A stretch of 64,000 nt of DNA. Origin: Rhipicephalus microplus (lineage: Eukaryota; Arthropoda; Arachnida; Ixodida; Ixodidae). The number at the start of each line of letters is the position of its first letter. Positions within the stretch are counted from its first letter, which is position 1. The notes beneath the pieces are model-generated. The model had not been told where the DNA came from. It saw nothing but the letters and a program-made list of their open reading frames with translations, and searched no databases. This document shows, one piece after another, positions 52,671 to 62,660 of this stretch. The position numbers and the translations under genes were made by a program. The DNA lies in assembly GCF_043290135.1 (NCBI RefSeq), contig NW_027464589.1, forward strand, positions 7,569,001-7,633,000. Direction: 5' to 3'.

Positions 52671-54002
52671 TTAAGTTATAGCGTCCCGTACAAGACGTTT
52701 AACTGCTCTAACCATTTGACAAGAGTAAGGAATCGGAAGCCAGTGGAAGAATTCTCGACCGTAAGCTCGTATGAACCTAAAGCTGTGTATCACCAGGTTC
52801 CCAACCTCGAAATCACAAGCATACACGCTGGAATGTCTGTATGCCAGTCGGAGGCGTTGCCTCCAGGCGCACCAGTACAACCACGCCTGAATCATTTCAT
52901 CCTTCCCACGAACGCCTTGCTTGAGCTCGTAAGCCGCTAATCGTTGAGACATCTTAACAGAAGCGACCTCTTCAACCGAAGATGCCAAAGAGCACCAGTC
53001 GGCGTCCTTCCTCGTACAATAACCTGCTGGACCATTACTGCCTTCTGGTTCACTTTCCATCCCTTCAGCTTTCTGTATTGCTTGTTCATCAATACTTTCA
53101 ACCCTTCTGCCTGGGTCATCGTGATTACCCTCATTGTCACATATAGCTGACCTACATTGCAACTCTACTCTCTGTTCTTCAACAAGTGCTTTTGCATTTT
53201 GCTCCAATATTCTTCTAAAAGCATCATCTACAATTTCCCGAGAACACAAGCCATCTCTCTGTATGGGCAAGTTATAATCATGGTGAAAAACCATGTCCGT
53301 AGCGTCTGTTGCTATCTCCAGTGGCCCAAAACAATAGGTAGCTGCTACATCAGAGCTTTCATTATGGCATTCGCCGGCATTACCTAGGAGACCTTTTATT
53401 GCTCCTTCAGCGGAGCTATTCAGAGGCAATCCTACCTCTGAATAAAGTGCGCTTGACCTCTCACAGGTTTCAAAATACCCTTTACTCTGAATGGAACGTT
53501 CTTGTTCCATGCTCACGAAGCATTCCTGCGCTTCAATAAGCTTATCGAGTCTCCTAGTCTTTTGACTGTTTACCTCCCTGTCATACTCTTTCAGAGTTTC
53601 TTTCTCTAGCGAAAGGTCATGACGAGGTACAGGGTCAGTCTCACGTAAATTCAAATCGCTCCCGATGTAACTGCTTTCAGAGCACACCTCATCCACTGGT
53701 TGACTACTCTGGCTCTCAGACCACGTATATTCAGCGTTTTCCCTCTCAAGCCACTGCTGCAAATCCTCATATTCTAGTTCCAACAGTCTCTTCTTTTCGC
53801 GCATCTCTATCTCGAGCAGCCTTTTCTTTTCACGCATTTCTAGCTCAAGCTGCTCCTTCTTAGCGCGTGTCTCTCGCTCGAGCTTCTCTCTCCTAGCCTG
53901 TGTTTCTCGCTCGAACTCCTCTCTCTTAGCGTGTGTTTGCAATGCAATCTGCTGCTTTTTAGCGTCACATATCGCAGCCCGTTCCTCTTGCGCTTGCGCC
54001 AT
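52671..54002 (-). CDS. Element N sole ORF, 443 aa, coiled coil, unknown
   Basis: First ATG at 54,002, but the frame is open upstream to a TAG near 54,107, adding about 35 codons (SELLDLAESISLKGAEFKEW), so the start may lie upstream or be supplied otherwise. Residues 5-85 form a highly charged heptad-rich helix with internal repeats of (E)MREKKRLLE(I/L). Residues 90-330 are acidic and low in hydrophobics. The last 90 residues are basic and aromatic (WLYWCAWRQRLRLAYRHSS). I see no capsid fold, zinc knuckle, protease or polymerase motif. By position it may act as a gag-like particle protein, but this is inference. The frame has no stop in 1.3 kb. Confidence 0.75.
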   Translation of the reverse strand: MAQAQEERAAICDAKKQQIALQTHAKREEFERETQARREKLERETRAKKEQLELEMREKKRLLEIEMREKKRLLELEYEDLQQWLERENAEYTWSESQSSQPVDEVCSESSYIGSDLNLRETDPVPRHDLSLEKETLKEYDREVNSQKTRRLDKLIEAQECFVSMEQERSIQSKGYFETCERSSALYSEVGLPLNSSAEGAIKGLLGNAGECHNESSDVAATYCFGPLEIATDATDMVFHHDYNLPIQRDGLCSREIVDDAFRRILEQNAKALVEEQRVELQCRSAICDNEGNHDDPGRRVESIDEQAIQKAEGMESEPEGSNGPAGYCTRKDADWCSLASSVEEVASVKMSQRLAAYELKQGVRGKDEMIQAWLYWCAWRQRLRLAYRHSSVYACDFEVGNLVIHSFRFIRAYGREFFHWLPIPYSCQMVRAVKRLVRDAIT

Positions 54003-54119
54003 TTGCTTGTCGTACCACTCCTTGAACTCCGCTCCCTTGAGACTTATACTCTCCGCCAGATCTAATAATTCCGAAGTGCTTTCATCGCGTCGAAAAATCT
54101 ACATGAAAAACAAACGACT

Positions 54120-54144
54120 TTGTCCTGTCGCTGCGGACGCCAAT
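54120..54144 (-). promoter_or_regulatory. Element N primer-binding site
   Basis: On the minus strand the 5' LTR ends CATCACA, then AA, then TTGGCGTCCGCAGCGACAGG. A TGG start next to the LTR end is the hallmark of tRNA priming. I did not assign the tRNA. Confidence 0.65.
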
Positions 54145-54145
54145 T

Positions 54146-55207
54146 TGTGATGCAGGGTTCTTGTTGCTGATTTGTTTTTCTCCCGGGCTGAGCCTCAGAG
54201 AGTTTTGTTAATAAGGACAAAGCCGTTCGGTTTCCAAGAAACACACAAAAAGTTTAATTGAAAAGTAAAAAAGGCAAAGATTCCTCACAAAACAAAACAC
54301 TTAATAAACAGTTGACTGGACATGACGAAACACATCTGTAAACACCCAACAAGAACGTTCAAAGTCAGTAACTAAACCTAACGTTCGAAAGGGGCTGAGT
54401 GATGGGAGTAGCGCAAGAGTATCGGTGCAGTCTCACCCACAAGTTGGTTTTCGGCGGTGATGAGAAACCGGAACGCCGTGACTCCTGCGTCAATGCGTGG
54501 GCTGGACGAGGACGAGGGAACGCTGGCTGCTGGCGACACGTCGAAAAGCCCTACCAAATCGTGATGGTTTCGGCTTGAGGAGCGTGGACACGTCGGAGAC
54601 GGGAGAACGCAGGCTGGTGGCGACGCGTCAGAGAACCAGGGTCGACCTAGTCAAGCAGCTGGGCGCACAGCTCGGGCCCGGAGCCCGACGGCTGTAGCTC
54701 GCCTGCCGGAACCAAAGTCCGCAGGCCCTGGAAAGGAGTTCAGGACCGGATGGCCACGGTCCTTTGGAGCGGGAACACGACGGCAGGAGGCCCCGGCCGG
54801 TTGAAGACCTGCAGGCTCGGGTCCTACGCCCGACGGCCCATCTTCAGCGCCCGGTCCGGTGACGACCTTCCGCTTGCCCCGTCTTCTTCGAACTCCCCTT
54901 GCTCTGGTCTGCTCAGGCTCCTGCTTCAGCTCTGGCCCACTTGTCTCGTTCTCATTGGAGATACTACTGTTTCGTGGTGTCAAGCCATTGGGCCTTGAAA
55001 TCTCCGTGTTCGCTGCCCATTGGATGTTTTACCTTTTGTTTACTTCACGTCCTGCCACGCATCCTCGTGCTTGACGCTCTTTAACGTCGTCATTCTTGTT
55101 TAAGCAGCACCGCACGTGCACTCTGGTATTTCTCCTTTTGTTTTTTTTTTTTTCCGTGACGCGCACTTTTCGAAGGCGCGCACTTTGAACGCGCACCACA
55201 CATCACA
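54146..55207 (-). repeat. Element N 5' LTR (1,062 bp)
   Basis: Partner of 51,034-52,093, one base longer at the start (GCAGGG) and one T longer in a T run near 55,141. It drives transcription on the minus strand. I did not see a clear TATA box. Confidence 0.93.
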
Positions 55208-55440
55208 GTACCACATGGTATGGGAATGCCCACACAATCCACATCTACAACCCAGAGCACAGCACGACACTGTAGGGTGAGAGGCAGCTCTGTCCAGCTC
55301 GGACCCGAAGACCCAAGAGGCCCTCGTGAGACGAGCGAGGACAGTGGCCCATGCCAATGGGATCCCGGACTAAAGATCCCACTCACCGACACACGTTCCT
55401 CGGTCGCAGATAAATGTTTTATACTTTCTCTTTCTCTGTA
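55208..55440 (+). mobile_element. LINE E, 3' segment
   Basis: Continues LINE E after element N: YHMVWECPHNPHLQ holds the end of the C-terminal Cys/His motif (H-x4-C), followed by a short region to a TAA near 55,374 and a T-rich terminus near 55,440. The first five bases (GTACC) are the duplicated target. Confidence 0.8.
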
Positions 55441-55984
55441 GACATGTCCGCGTGATAAAGGAACTTTTTCAGATCATTATATGTCCTTCGAAATAAAAAG
55501 AGAGCGAAGTGTCATGTGTGAGCTGTCCCCCAGATTTCTTCACAGATAAATAACTCGAGGTGTGGATCGTGGGTACACTTGGCGTTTATATTTTGGTGTT
55601 CCATGAAAATTGGCTGTTTCATACCACCTTGAAACATTTGCAGAAAAAAGTACAGTTAATTGTGCAACTATGGTTTAGATAGCTTTTTTAAGCATGTACT
55701 TCTGGTTAATTATTGTAGGGGCTTTCTTTAATAACATTCAGTTTTAGGTCCAGCACTTGTTTTTCCTGGTTTCTACGTTGCATTCGGGTTTTTCGTTGGT
55801 TTCCTCCTACGTAGATCGGTAAAAGTCATCCTTGTTATCGTCATGTGGGCATAGCAACCACCCTTCCTCATTCTCCCATATTTCAACATCGTGCACGCAC
55901 ACAAAATGTCTTCATCAACGCGTGACGTCAACGAGAAATGTGTTCCGAATATAAGTCGGCAAACTCCCTGATGAATCTGTCAGA
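55441..55984. other. No recognisable gene
   Basis: AT-rich DNA with no frame of note on either strand. Confidence 0.5.
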
Positions 55985-56130
55985 GGAATTCAAAGACTCA
56001 GATTGAGGCGTGAGACAGAGTCTGAGTGATACCGACTGAGTTTTACTAAAGTAAGCCTCAGTCCGAGTGAGCCCGGCTGAGTTTTATCACGGTGAGTCTG
56101 AGTTCGAGTGGGTTCCTAGTTCGATTTAGC
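55985..56130. repeat. GAGTCTGAGT-type imperfect tandem repeat
   Basis: Repeats of CTGAGT and GAGTC units, with a longer block (CTGAGTTTTA(C/T)) recurring about every 55 bases, at 56,037 and 56,089. Confidence 0.6.
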
Positions 56131-56403
56131 AAAATTTTGGTTAGTCTGGGTCCTTGAGAATCCTTCTCCCCCCCCCCCCAAAAAAAGAACTTATTTAACA
56201 GGGGCGTCTTTTTATTCTGCTTACCTATGGTTACAAATATTTAGAGTCTCATTTCATGGCGTACATTGTAATCGTGTATGTGCCGGCTTGTGAAGCCACA
56301 GAATTGATTTTCCAAATTGTGTATCTGTCTGATTCCCCACACCCTTGGAACTCGTTCCATTAAAGTTCCTGGATTAAAACCACTTGCTCATATCTTCGAA
56401 AAA

Positions 56404-56525
56404 AAGTGGTGCACGTTAAAGAACCCCAGGTGGTCAAAACTTCCGGAGCCCTCCACTACAGTCTCTTATATTCATATGGAGGTTTTGGGACGTTACACGC
56501 CACATATCAATCAAATCATCGAATA
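56404..56525 (+). mobile_element. SINE 3' fragment (same family as 37,958 and 60,040)
   Basis: Plus orientation: TGCACGTTAAAGAACCCC, CCGGAGCCCTCCACTACA, then GGTTTTGGGACGTTA and an end reading CACATATCAATCAAATC. This is the 3' half of the SINE with a short ATCA-type tail. No tRNA-like head. Confidence 0.8.
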
Positions 56526-58650
56526 AAAGTGATAACCTTAACTCAAATGCACGGAATGAAATGGCGACATAAAATTAAACACTAGGTGAGATATCAACAT
56601 TAATATGCTAACATGACTAAGAAGCTAAGGTATACTGCCTACTGCCAAGGTGCACAGTTATTTATAAATTTGTTTGCAGTGTATTTGGTAACGGAGCTAA
56701 TGCCGTTCGCGCCGGCGTGATTTCACAATTTGAAGTTAGAATTTCCAACAAGACGTTACGAGTTGCTCCTGAAAAACCCGTTATTTATGGTGATGTAATA
56801 TTGACTTTATGCATCGCGCTGGCTTCAACTTTAATGCAAATAGGTAGTGCGTTTATACTTTCTAGAGTACACCGTTTGCAGACTATGACAAAGTATAATG
56901 AGCAATTTATGCTCATGCATGCCACAAAACTCCTATGATCTTTTTTTCTCAGCGCAGAACGCATATCGGATTGCGATGGTAACGAGAGAAAAAAACTGAA
57001 TAATTATCCGTAACATCATCTTTGTGTATCTAGTGTAATCCACAAGTGTTCGAAATAAATGAACATCATTTACAGAGGGCACGGAAGTGAGTTGTGCAGC
57101 ATGTTCTGGCACATGTGCCACTCCCGGGAATTTCGTTACGTAACATCATGATTTACATCGAGTTTAATCTACATTTATGTACTAAATCAATAAAAAATGA
57201 GCACTTTATTCCACCTTCATAAATCATGCAGCTTCCAAGGCGACAGAGCAGTTCGATCCGCGAGCATCGAGCGCCCCTAACTGTTTGTCCTCAGACGCCG
57301 CTTCCTTTTTTGCATGAATTGATGTGGCAATTGGAAAATTATGTAGTGCAAAACAAAATATTCACAAGAACGAGAAAGACGGGACGGGTGCTTGTGATTG
57401 TCCTTTCGGTGTATTGTTTTGCGCTAAAGAAGTTTCCAATAGCAAAGCACCACCTCGACGAATTTCAAGTTTTGTAAATGTAATGACAACCACGACCTCC
57501 TCTAGAGGAGGTCGTGGTGACAACACATGCTATCAAATTTTATATCATTTCCTGACATGTGATACGTTGACAGCTTTCCGAGTGGATTCTAAGGAGAAAT
57601 GGGGCAGTAATTAACACACCGCTCCTGCCTTGCGCGAAGCTTAGTCACTGGCAAAAACAAATTCCTTCAAGCTGTAATGAGGTCAAACATTTTTGTGACC
57701 CCCTGAGAACTTGAGGAGCTTCTAAACATTTGCCAGCACGCCTGCAGTTCAGGACTCCATGCCGAGACAGCATACAAGCACCCGTTTTTTTTCAGTTTTT
57801 CTTTTTTTAATCAAACCCCTTTGTATTGATAGTCAGGTTTGAGACACTGAAGCAATTTCAGTGGTTGCTCACCCGTCATTGGGTTCTCCCAGCCCATTCT
57901 GCGAAAAGCTTGACATCACGGGCTCTTCCCAGACTCAAGTTACTCATACCTGAGCTTTTGCGTTCTTTGTACGCCCCAAGGAATGCAGACAGGCTACAAA
58001 GCGCAGCAACAAGCGTTACTCTCTGGTTTCACGGTGTGAAGCACGGATAGGTGTATTATTTCAGAGGTGAGCATTCAGCAGATGCCTGCTTGGTTTGGAG
58101 AACAGAAAATTAAAAAAAAATTGAAAACTGCTGCCAATATTTATATTAAGAAACTTGATGTTTTGAAGCCTGATCAGCTTTTTTTCTTCAGGGGTGAGAA
58201 GGCCCTAGATATTTGCCACGACACGTTGCAAACCCTGGAAGTAGATGGAGGGCAGTGTCCCCAGCGTTGTGGTTGGTGTCTCCCACTGTCTGCTGAATGT
58301 GTCAGGATTCAAAGCGGAGCCACCAGTGAAAGTTTCTTTCTGTTTAGATTACAGCGCTGTCAGGACTGGTATGGTGGCCAACCCACTAACAATGTTCTGC
58401 CTCTGCGCTCCGTTCCTTGTTCATTTGACTATAGTGTACTAGAGTATGGGGTAGTGTGTTCAGGCACCATCTCTCGCCATGCATCGCGTGAAGCGGCTCC
58501 CGTGGACAGAAAACCGGTTCTCAAGGCGGCGCTGCCGCAGCATAGGCTGGCAGGATGGTCAGCTCCGCGCTGCTCTGCTTTCTAGGGTGCTTGTGTTCGC
58601 GCCCGCTTAACGAAAGTTTTTCTGGCAATGTTTCTGCTGGCCACGTGACG
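56526..58650. other. No recognisable gene; contains a 30-bp palindrome
   Basis: Frames 56,717-56,938, 57,226-57,477 and 58,067-58,585 (172 codons) have no domain I know. The last overlaps several others and shows no codon-like pattern I trust. The palindrome at 57,489-57,518 is listed separately. Confidence 0.4.
57489..57518. repeat. Perfect 30-bp palindrome, no loop
   Basis: Two 15-base arms, ACCACGACCTCCTCT and its exact complement, meet at TCTAGA. Neither flank extends the pairing. Confidence 0.9.
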
Positions 58651-58689
58651 GTGAGGCGATGGAGAGTCATCGGCGGCAACGACACTGCT

Positions 58690-58985
58690 TTGCATTTAGG
58701 TGCGAAGCAGGGTGTAACCATTGGAAAAAAGGTGAGAGTCGTCGCTTTTTACTGCACCCAAAGACGAAGCACGGAAGAAGGTTTGGGAACAGAATTTACA
58801 TTGAAAGGATGGGACCTTGAACGAAAGCTGCTCTGTATGTGAGCTACACTTCGAGTCTTCATGTGTTCTCGGAGACTACGTTCACGTTATAAACGGCTAA
58901 GAACGCGTACCACGTAGGAGACCAGAGCTAACGCCGGACTCCGTGCCGATGTGACTGCCTAACGCTCCAAGCTATTTTTGAAGAA
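58690..58985 (+). pseudogene. THAP-domain relic (P-element-like), larger copy
   Basis: The plus-strand reading in shifting frames gives a C-x3-C pair (CEAGC, about 58,701), then ESSLFTAPKDEARKKVWEQN (FxAPKD and W of THAP), then SCSVCELHFE with the C-x2-H zinc ligands, and DYVHVING followed by a PELTPDSVP segment, the usual AVPTL end of the domain. Stops fall at three places. THAP domains bind DNA in P-element transposases. Here only the finger region is recognisable. Confidence 0.65.
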
Positions 58986-59740
58986 AGCGCCATATCCAAG
59001 ACCTCCGAGAAAGTGGGAGAACTCGGTGGTCGAATCTACCATATCCCAGAAAACTGCAGCACCCTGTGTTGACGGTGAGGCCACTGATTGAGGTTCATCG
59101 ATGGACCTTCCTTCTGACTACGAACCCAAGGTGGGGAACACTACAGGGACTGCAGCTTCTCTGGAACGCTTACTTAAGCTTTGTTTCCCTTCAATTTATA
59201 TGAGCTCGTTCACACCGCATCTGGTGTCAAAGAGAGTGGTAATTTACGTGCTTTCACGACTTTATTTTTTCGTGAAGGTTATCAACCAGTCTCGAGAGGC
59301 AAAACGAAAAAAAAAAGCTGCACGCAAAAACCAGTCGGTGTTCATAAAGGTGCCACCGTGATGAAGCGGTCGTGAACTGATAGTTCCACGGAATGGTGAC
59401 GAATTTAATCGGTGTTACTGCTCACTGCAGTATGCGCGCTCGTAAATAAAGGGTTGCTTCTTACAGTCTGACAGTGGTGCCAACTGATGTTTCTTTTTGA
59501 CTGTACAGTGCAATATCCCGGCCACAGCAGCAGTATTTCGGCGGGTGCGTTTTCGTATAAAGACCCATTATTGTCGAAATTATTCCCAAGTCTTCAGCTA
59601 CGGCGTGCCTCTCAATCAAATGGCAGTTTTGTTACCTTAGCAACATAACTAAAATTGCATGATGTAACTATGAACAAGAATGGTGCCGCGCGCGTAAGGA
59701 AGTCGAAGCTGCCCAGCCAACCATGCTCTGTCCAGTAGAC
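58986..59740. other. No recognisable gene
   Basis: The frame 59,101-59,361 (86 codons, basic C-terminus) may be a shifted continuation of the THAP relic, but I could not align it to a transposase. Nothing else is seen. Confidence 0.35.
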
Positions 59741-60000
59741 ATCAAATAAATATCAACCATATGATATTTTTATATTCAATGGATGTCCACAAAAGTTAGT
59801 TTAATATTTATACAATATCTAGAAGATGTCCATTTTGAACAAAGTGGACCTTCATATAATGTCCACATCAGTTTCACACACAATATTGATACAATGTTTG
59901 GCAATAATAATACGATATTTAAAGGATGTCCATTTTGACGAGAGTCAACATCCATAGATTGTCCACAGCAGTTCTACAATAACATTGATAAATATCAAAT
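59741..60000. repeat. ATGTCCA(T/C)-containing imperfect tandem repeats
   Basis: At least five irregular units carry ATGTCCA or TGTCCAC followed by an AT-rich ATATTGATACAAT-like part. Near both ends ATAAATATCAA occurs (about 59,747 and 59,988). It could be a small satellite or a decayed MITE. Confidence 0.5.
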
Positions 60001-60039
60001 AACACTTATTTTTAGGTGCAGTGATGCACATATGCATAC

Positions 60040-60267
60040 TATCTGGGGTTTTACGTCCCAAAACCACAATACGAATGAGAAACAATGCAGTGGAGGGCTC
60101 TGGAAATTTCAACCATGTGGTGTTCTTCAATGTGCATTGACACTGCACAGTACACGTACCTCTACAATTACGCCTCCATCAAAATGTGACCACCACAGCC
60201 GGCATTGAATCCGTGACCTTTGGGTTAGGAGTTGAGCACCTTAGCCACTGTTCCACTGAGGCGGACA
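60040..60267 (-). mobile_element. SINE with tRNA-like head, nearly full length
   Basis: Minus orientation: the tRNA-like head at 60,195-60,267 (CAGTGGCTAAGGTGCTCAA as A-box region and GGTCACGGATTCAATGCC as B-box region), then a body with GTGGTCACATTTTGATGGAG, CTCTGCATTGTTTC, and the GGTTTTGGGACGTAAA end. The tail has degenerated. The family is that of the fragments at 37,958 and 56,404. Confidence 0.8.
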
Positions 60268-60703
60268 GACGCGCATGCAATCGCACCATATGCTACAAAA
60301 TAATGAGACTGTTAACTCGATATGGTTCCCTTTAGTCAAATTTATTGCATCAAATTCAGCAAAGGTCTTGCGGGATCTGTCATAGTGATGGTAGTGGTCA
60401 GTCAGTCAGGGCACTGGTAGCCTGCAAATATATGCATGTGTATAAACACCACTGTTGACACAGCTAACGTAAACTTGATGCTCAACGAGCAGTGTATGAA
60501 GCACGTTTGTAGGGTGTAATCTGGACTTTGAAAAATTACCTCAACAGCATTACAAACGCAATGACAGCAGTTCCAATAATGAGTGTCACCACATATGGGG
60601 TATTTAGTCTAAACATTCTAAACATGCTGTTTAGAAACCAATGAATTGCACCATCAGAGCATAATAATGAAGAAATCAGGTTCTATGGCTTTAATAGTTA
60701 CCA

Positions 60704-60706
<3 letters not shown>
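60268..60706. other. No recognisable gene
   Basis: AT-rich DNA without frames longer than 60 codons. Confidence 0.5.
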
Positions 60707-60746
<40 letters not shown>

Positions 60747-60950
60747 AGGGAGAGAAGTGTATACTTAAGGGCTCGTATTTTCGTGTTTTAACACAATATT
60801 AATGAGATATAACAGACAGTAATGCCAAGGAATGTACAAGGGAAGTTATGAGAACCAATGGAATGTAAATAAGAAGAAAGAAGAAAGAAAATTGGATGAA
60901 AAAATTACCAGCTGTAAGCAGGAATCGAACCTACGACCTTCGAATATATA
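60707..60950 (-). repeat. (AT)n plus SINE-like repeat S2 fragment
   Basis: An AT array (60,707-60,741) is followed by the S2 body (60,755-60,945). It matches 22,984-23,160 in order and orientation, down to the B-box part (GGAATCGAACCTACGACC). The A-box part of the head is missing. Confidence 0.75.
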
Positions 60951-61967
60951 TTCTAAAGGGTGAAAAGCACGAATATTGTTTGATGTGTACACATTTATGT
61001 GTGCATAAATACAGCCTTGTTTGATTACATTATACGTTCACAATACAAGATTATGCACAAATTAGTAATCTCTTTTACCATAGTGTTTAATCTATTATTA
61101 CAGGATAGCCAGCTGGTCTGAGAAGTGGCTAACCTCCCTGTCCTTCTTTTCTTCTTATTAATGTGCAATTTGAACATCAAGGCCACTTCAGTGCTTAACA
61201 ATAAGTTATAGAGTAAACTTTCGCAATTAATCCAGACACGGCACGCTGGACAGAGACAAGAGAGTCCACAAACACAGTGATGTGCATCTTTTGTCCGTGT
61301 CTTTCATGCTGTTTGAGGATTAATTGGAAATAACCAAGCCCAAGCTACCCTTGTTCATTTTCAGTTGCTTTAACTGCTGGCCATTCTATATGCAAGAGCA
61401 GTGCACAACTGGCTGAGAGTAACAGCAGCTTAAGTTGAACTTCAGCTTTCAGCTACATCTACTGGACTGATTGCAGCTCGTACAGAGGGCAACATGTTGG
61501 TCTAGAGCGCCAGAGTGTCTAGCTCTGCACTGCATGGTTGACATCTACAGACAACACGAAGATTGATATAGGCCACATGCAAGCTTGGGCAACCCCCAAT
61601 GAAGAGCCTTTTTAGGATGCGGATGCAACTCTTTTGGCTTTGAGAAGCGCTGTCTGAACTAGCACAGAAAATCAAACAGCGGCGAATCAGCCGGGTAAGT
61701 TTCCGAAAAATTTGAGCTATGTGGCAAAACTTTTCTGTTAGCAGTGTTATCGTTCCCACAGCCTGTTGCAGACATATCTCGCACAATATTCTCTGTTCTG
61801 TTCTACGTACTAACAAGAGCGCTTCTGACTGCTTTTGACGTCCAAAACACTTAATGCAGCTCCAGTGACAAACAAAGAAAACGCAAGGAACTCACGTCAT
61901 AGTGACTACGGGCATGATTAGATGTGGCCTATATGCTCAGCTGCAGTCCTGAGCACGACGCTCTGCC
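60951..61967. other. No recognisable gene
   Basis: The 104-codon minus frame 61,502-61,816 has no recognised domain. No repeat other than short AT tracts. Confidence 0.4.
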
Positions 61968-62052
61968 GTTTCGACATGCCTACTACACGCAGTGTAGTAG
62001 GCATGTCGAAACACATAATATTGGAGAGATTACACATAATATTGGAGAGATT
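61968..62052. repeat. 21-bp-arm palindrome followed by a 21-bp tandem duplication
   Basis: Arms 61,968-61,988 and 61,992-62,012 (GTTTCGACATGCC...) pair perfectly around the loop GCA. Directly after, a 21-base unit starting ACACATAATATTGGAGAG is present twice (62,011-62,031 and 62,032-62,052). Confidence 0.88.
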
Positions 62053-62229
62053 AAAGTGAAAAAATGACGCATCACTGCTCAAAAGTGGTCACAAACACGC
62101 GTGTGTGACAAACACACATGTGTTTACGCACCATCAATGTAGTCAAAATTTAACTTACAGAAAAGGCCTTTCAGAGTCATGTCACAAAAACCTGAAGTGC
62201 TAGAGCGTAACAACGGTCTAAGGAAACAA

Positions 62230-62660
62230 CGAGGACAAGCGTTAACTTCCAACTAAAGTTTTATTGCAAAGCAGTAATAATATATACCTGACACATACAT
62301 CACAATCAAATCAATCAATGCACAAAGATAAAATCAATCAGTACATATATAAAGTAAAAAGTGAAAACTAAGCAGCAGTGAGTTTACGAAAAAAATCATG
62401 TGTCGGTAAGTTCAAGTGATCTAGCTTTTTTTCTTCTTGAAATTTTCGTGCAAGCACGCAGGGACACAGAAAGGAAAAAAAACGGGCGTAATCTAACAAC
62501 TGGTTTATTTTTCGAAGGAAATTCACTTTATACCCCTCTGATCTGCGCTTTCTGGTCACAAAAATACAACAAATGCAGTGCGCACGTATCACAAATAACG
62601 ATAACAAGTTCATTGATTAAAAGACATGAGCGAAATTTCTTCCTCTGGTGAGGCTACCGA
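62230..62660 (-). mobile_element. Penelope-like element ends, minus orientation
   Basis: 62,430-62,660 is an inverted, imperfect copy of 63,110-63,350, which is the 3' region following a Penelope-type GIY-YIG domain. It contains, on the minus strand, the end of that coding region and a TATAAAGTG...AATAAACCAG stretch. A related T-rich end (TTCCAACTAAAGTTTTATT) at 62,245-62,265 suggests a further terminal fragment. Terminal repeats in direct or inverted order are a known habit of Penelope-like elements. Confidence 0.65.

Larger units (their letters stand above)
51034..55207 (-). mobile_element. LTR element N, complete, non-autonomous, recent
   Basis: Two direct repeats, 51,034-52,093 and 54,146-55,207, begin TGTGATGC and end CATCACA and enclose 2,052 bp. 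The element is flanked by the 5-base duplication GTACC (51,029-51,033 and 55,208-55,212). Read on the minus strand: 5' LTR, primer-binding site (54,144 downwards), one ORF (54,002-52,671), polypurine tract (about 52,096-52,107), 3' LTR. No protease, RT, RNase H or integrase is present, so it must rely on another element's enzymes. The LTRs differ, as far as I can see, by only two single-base length differences (51,042 region and a T run near 52,028). That points to a recent insertion. Confidence 0.93.

Noticed and set aside
58067..58585. 172-codon plus frame as a host gene
   Set aside because: No domain or exon signal recognised; other long frames overlap it.
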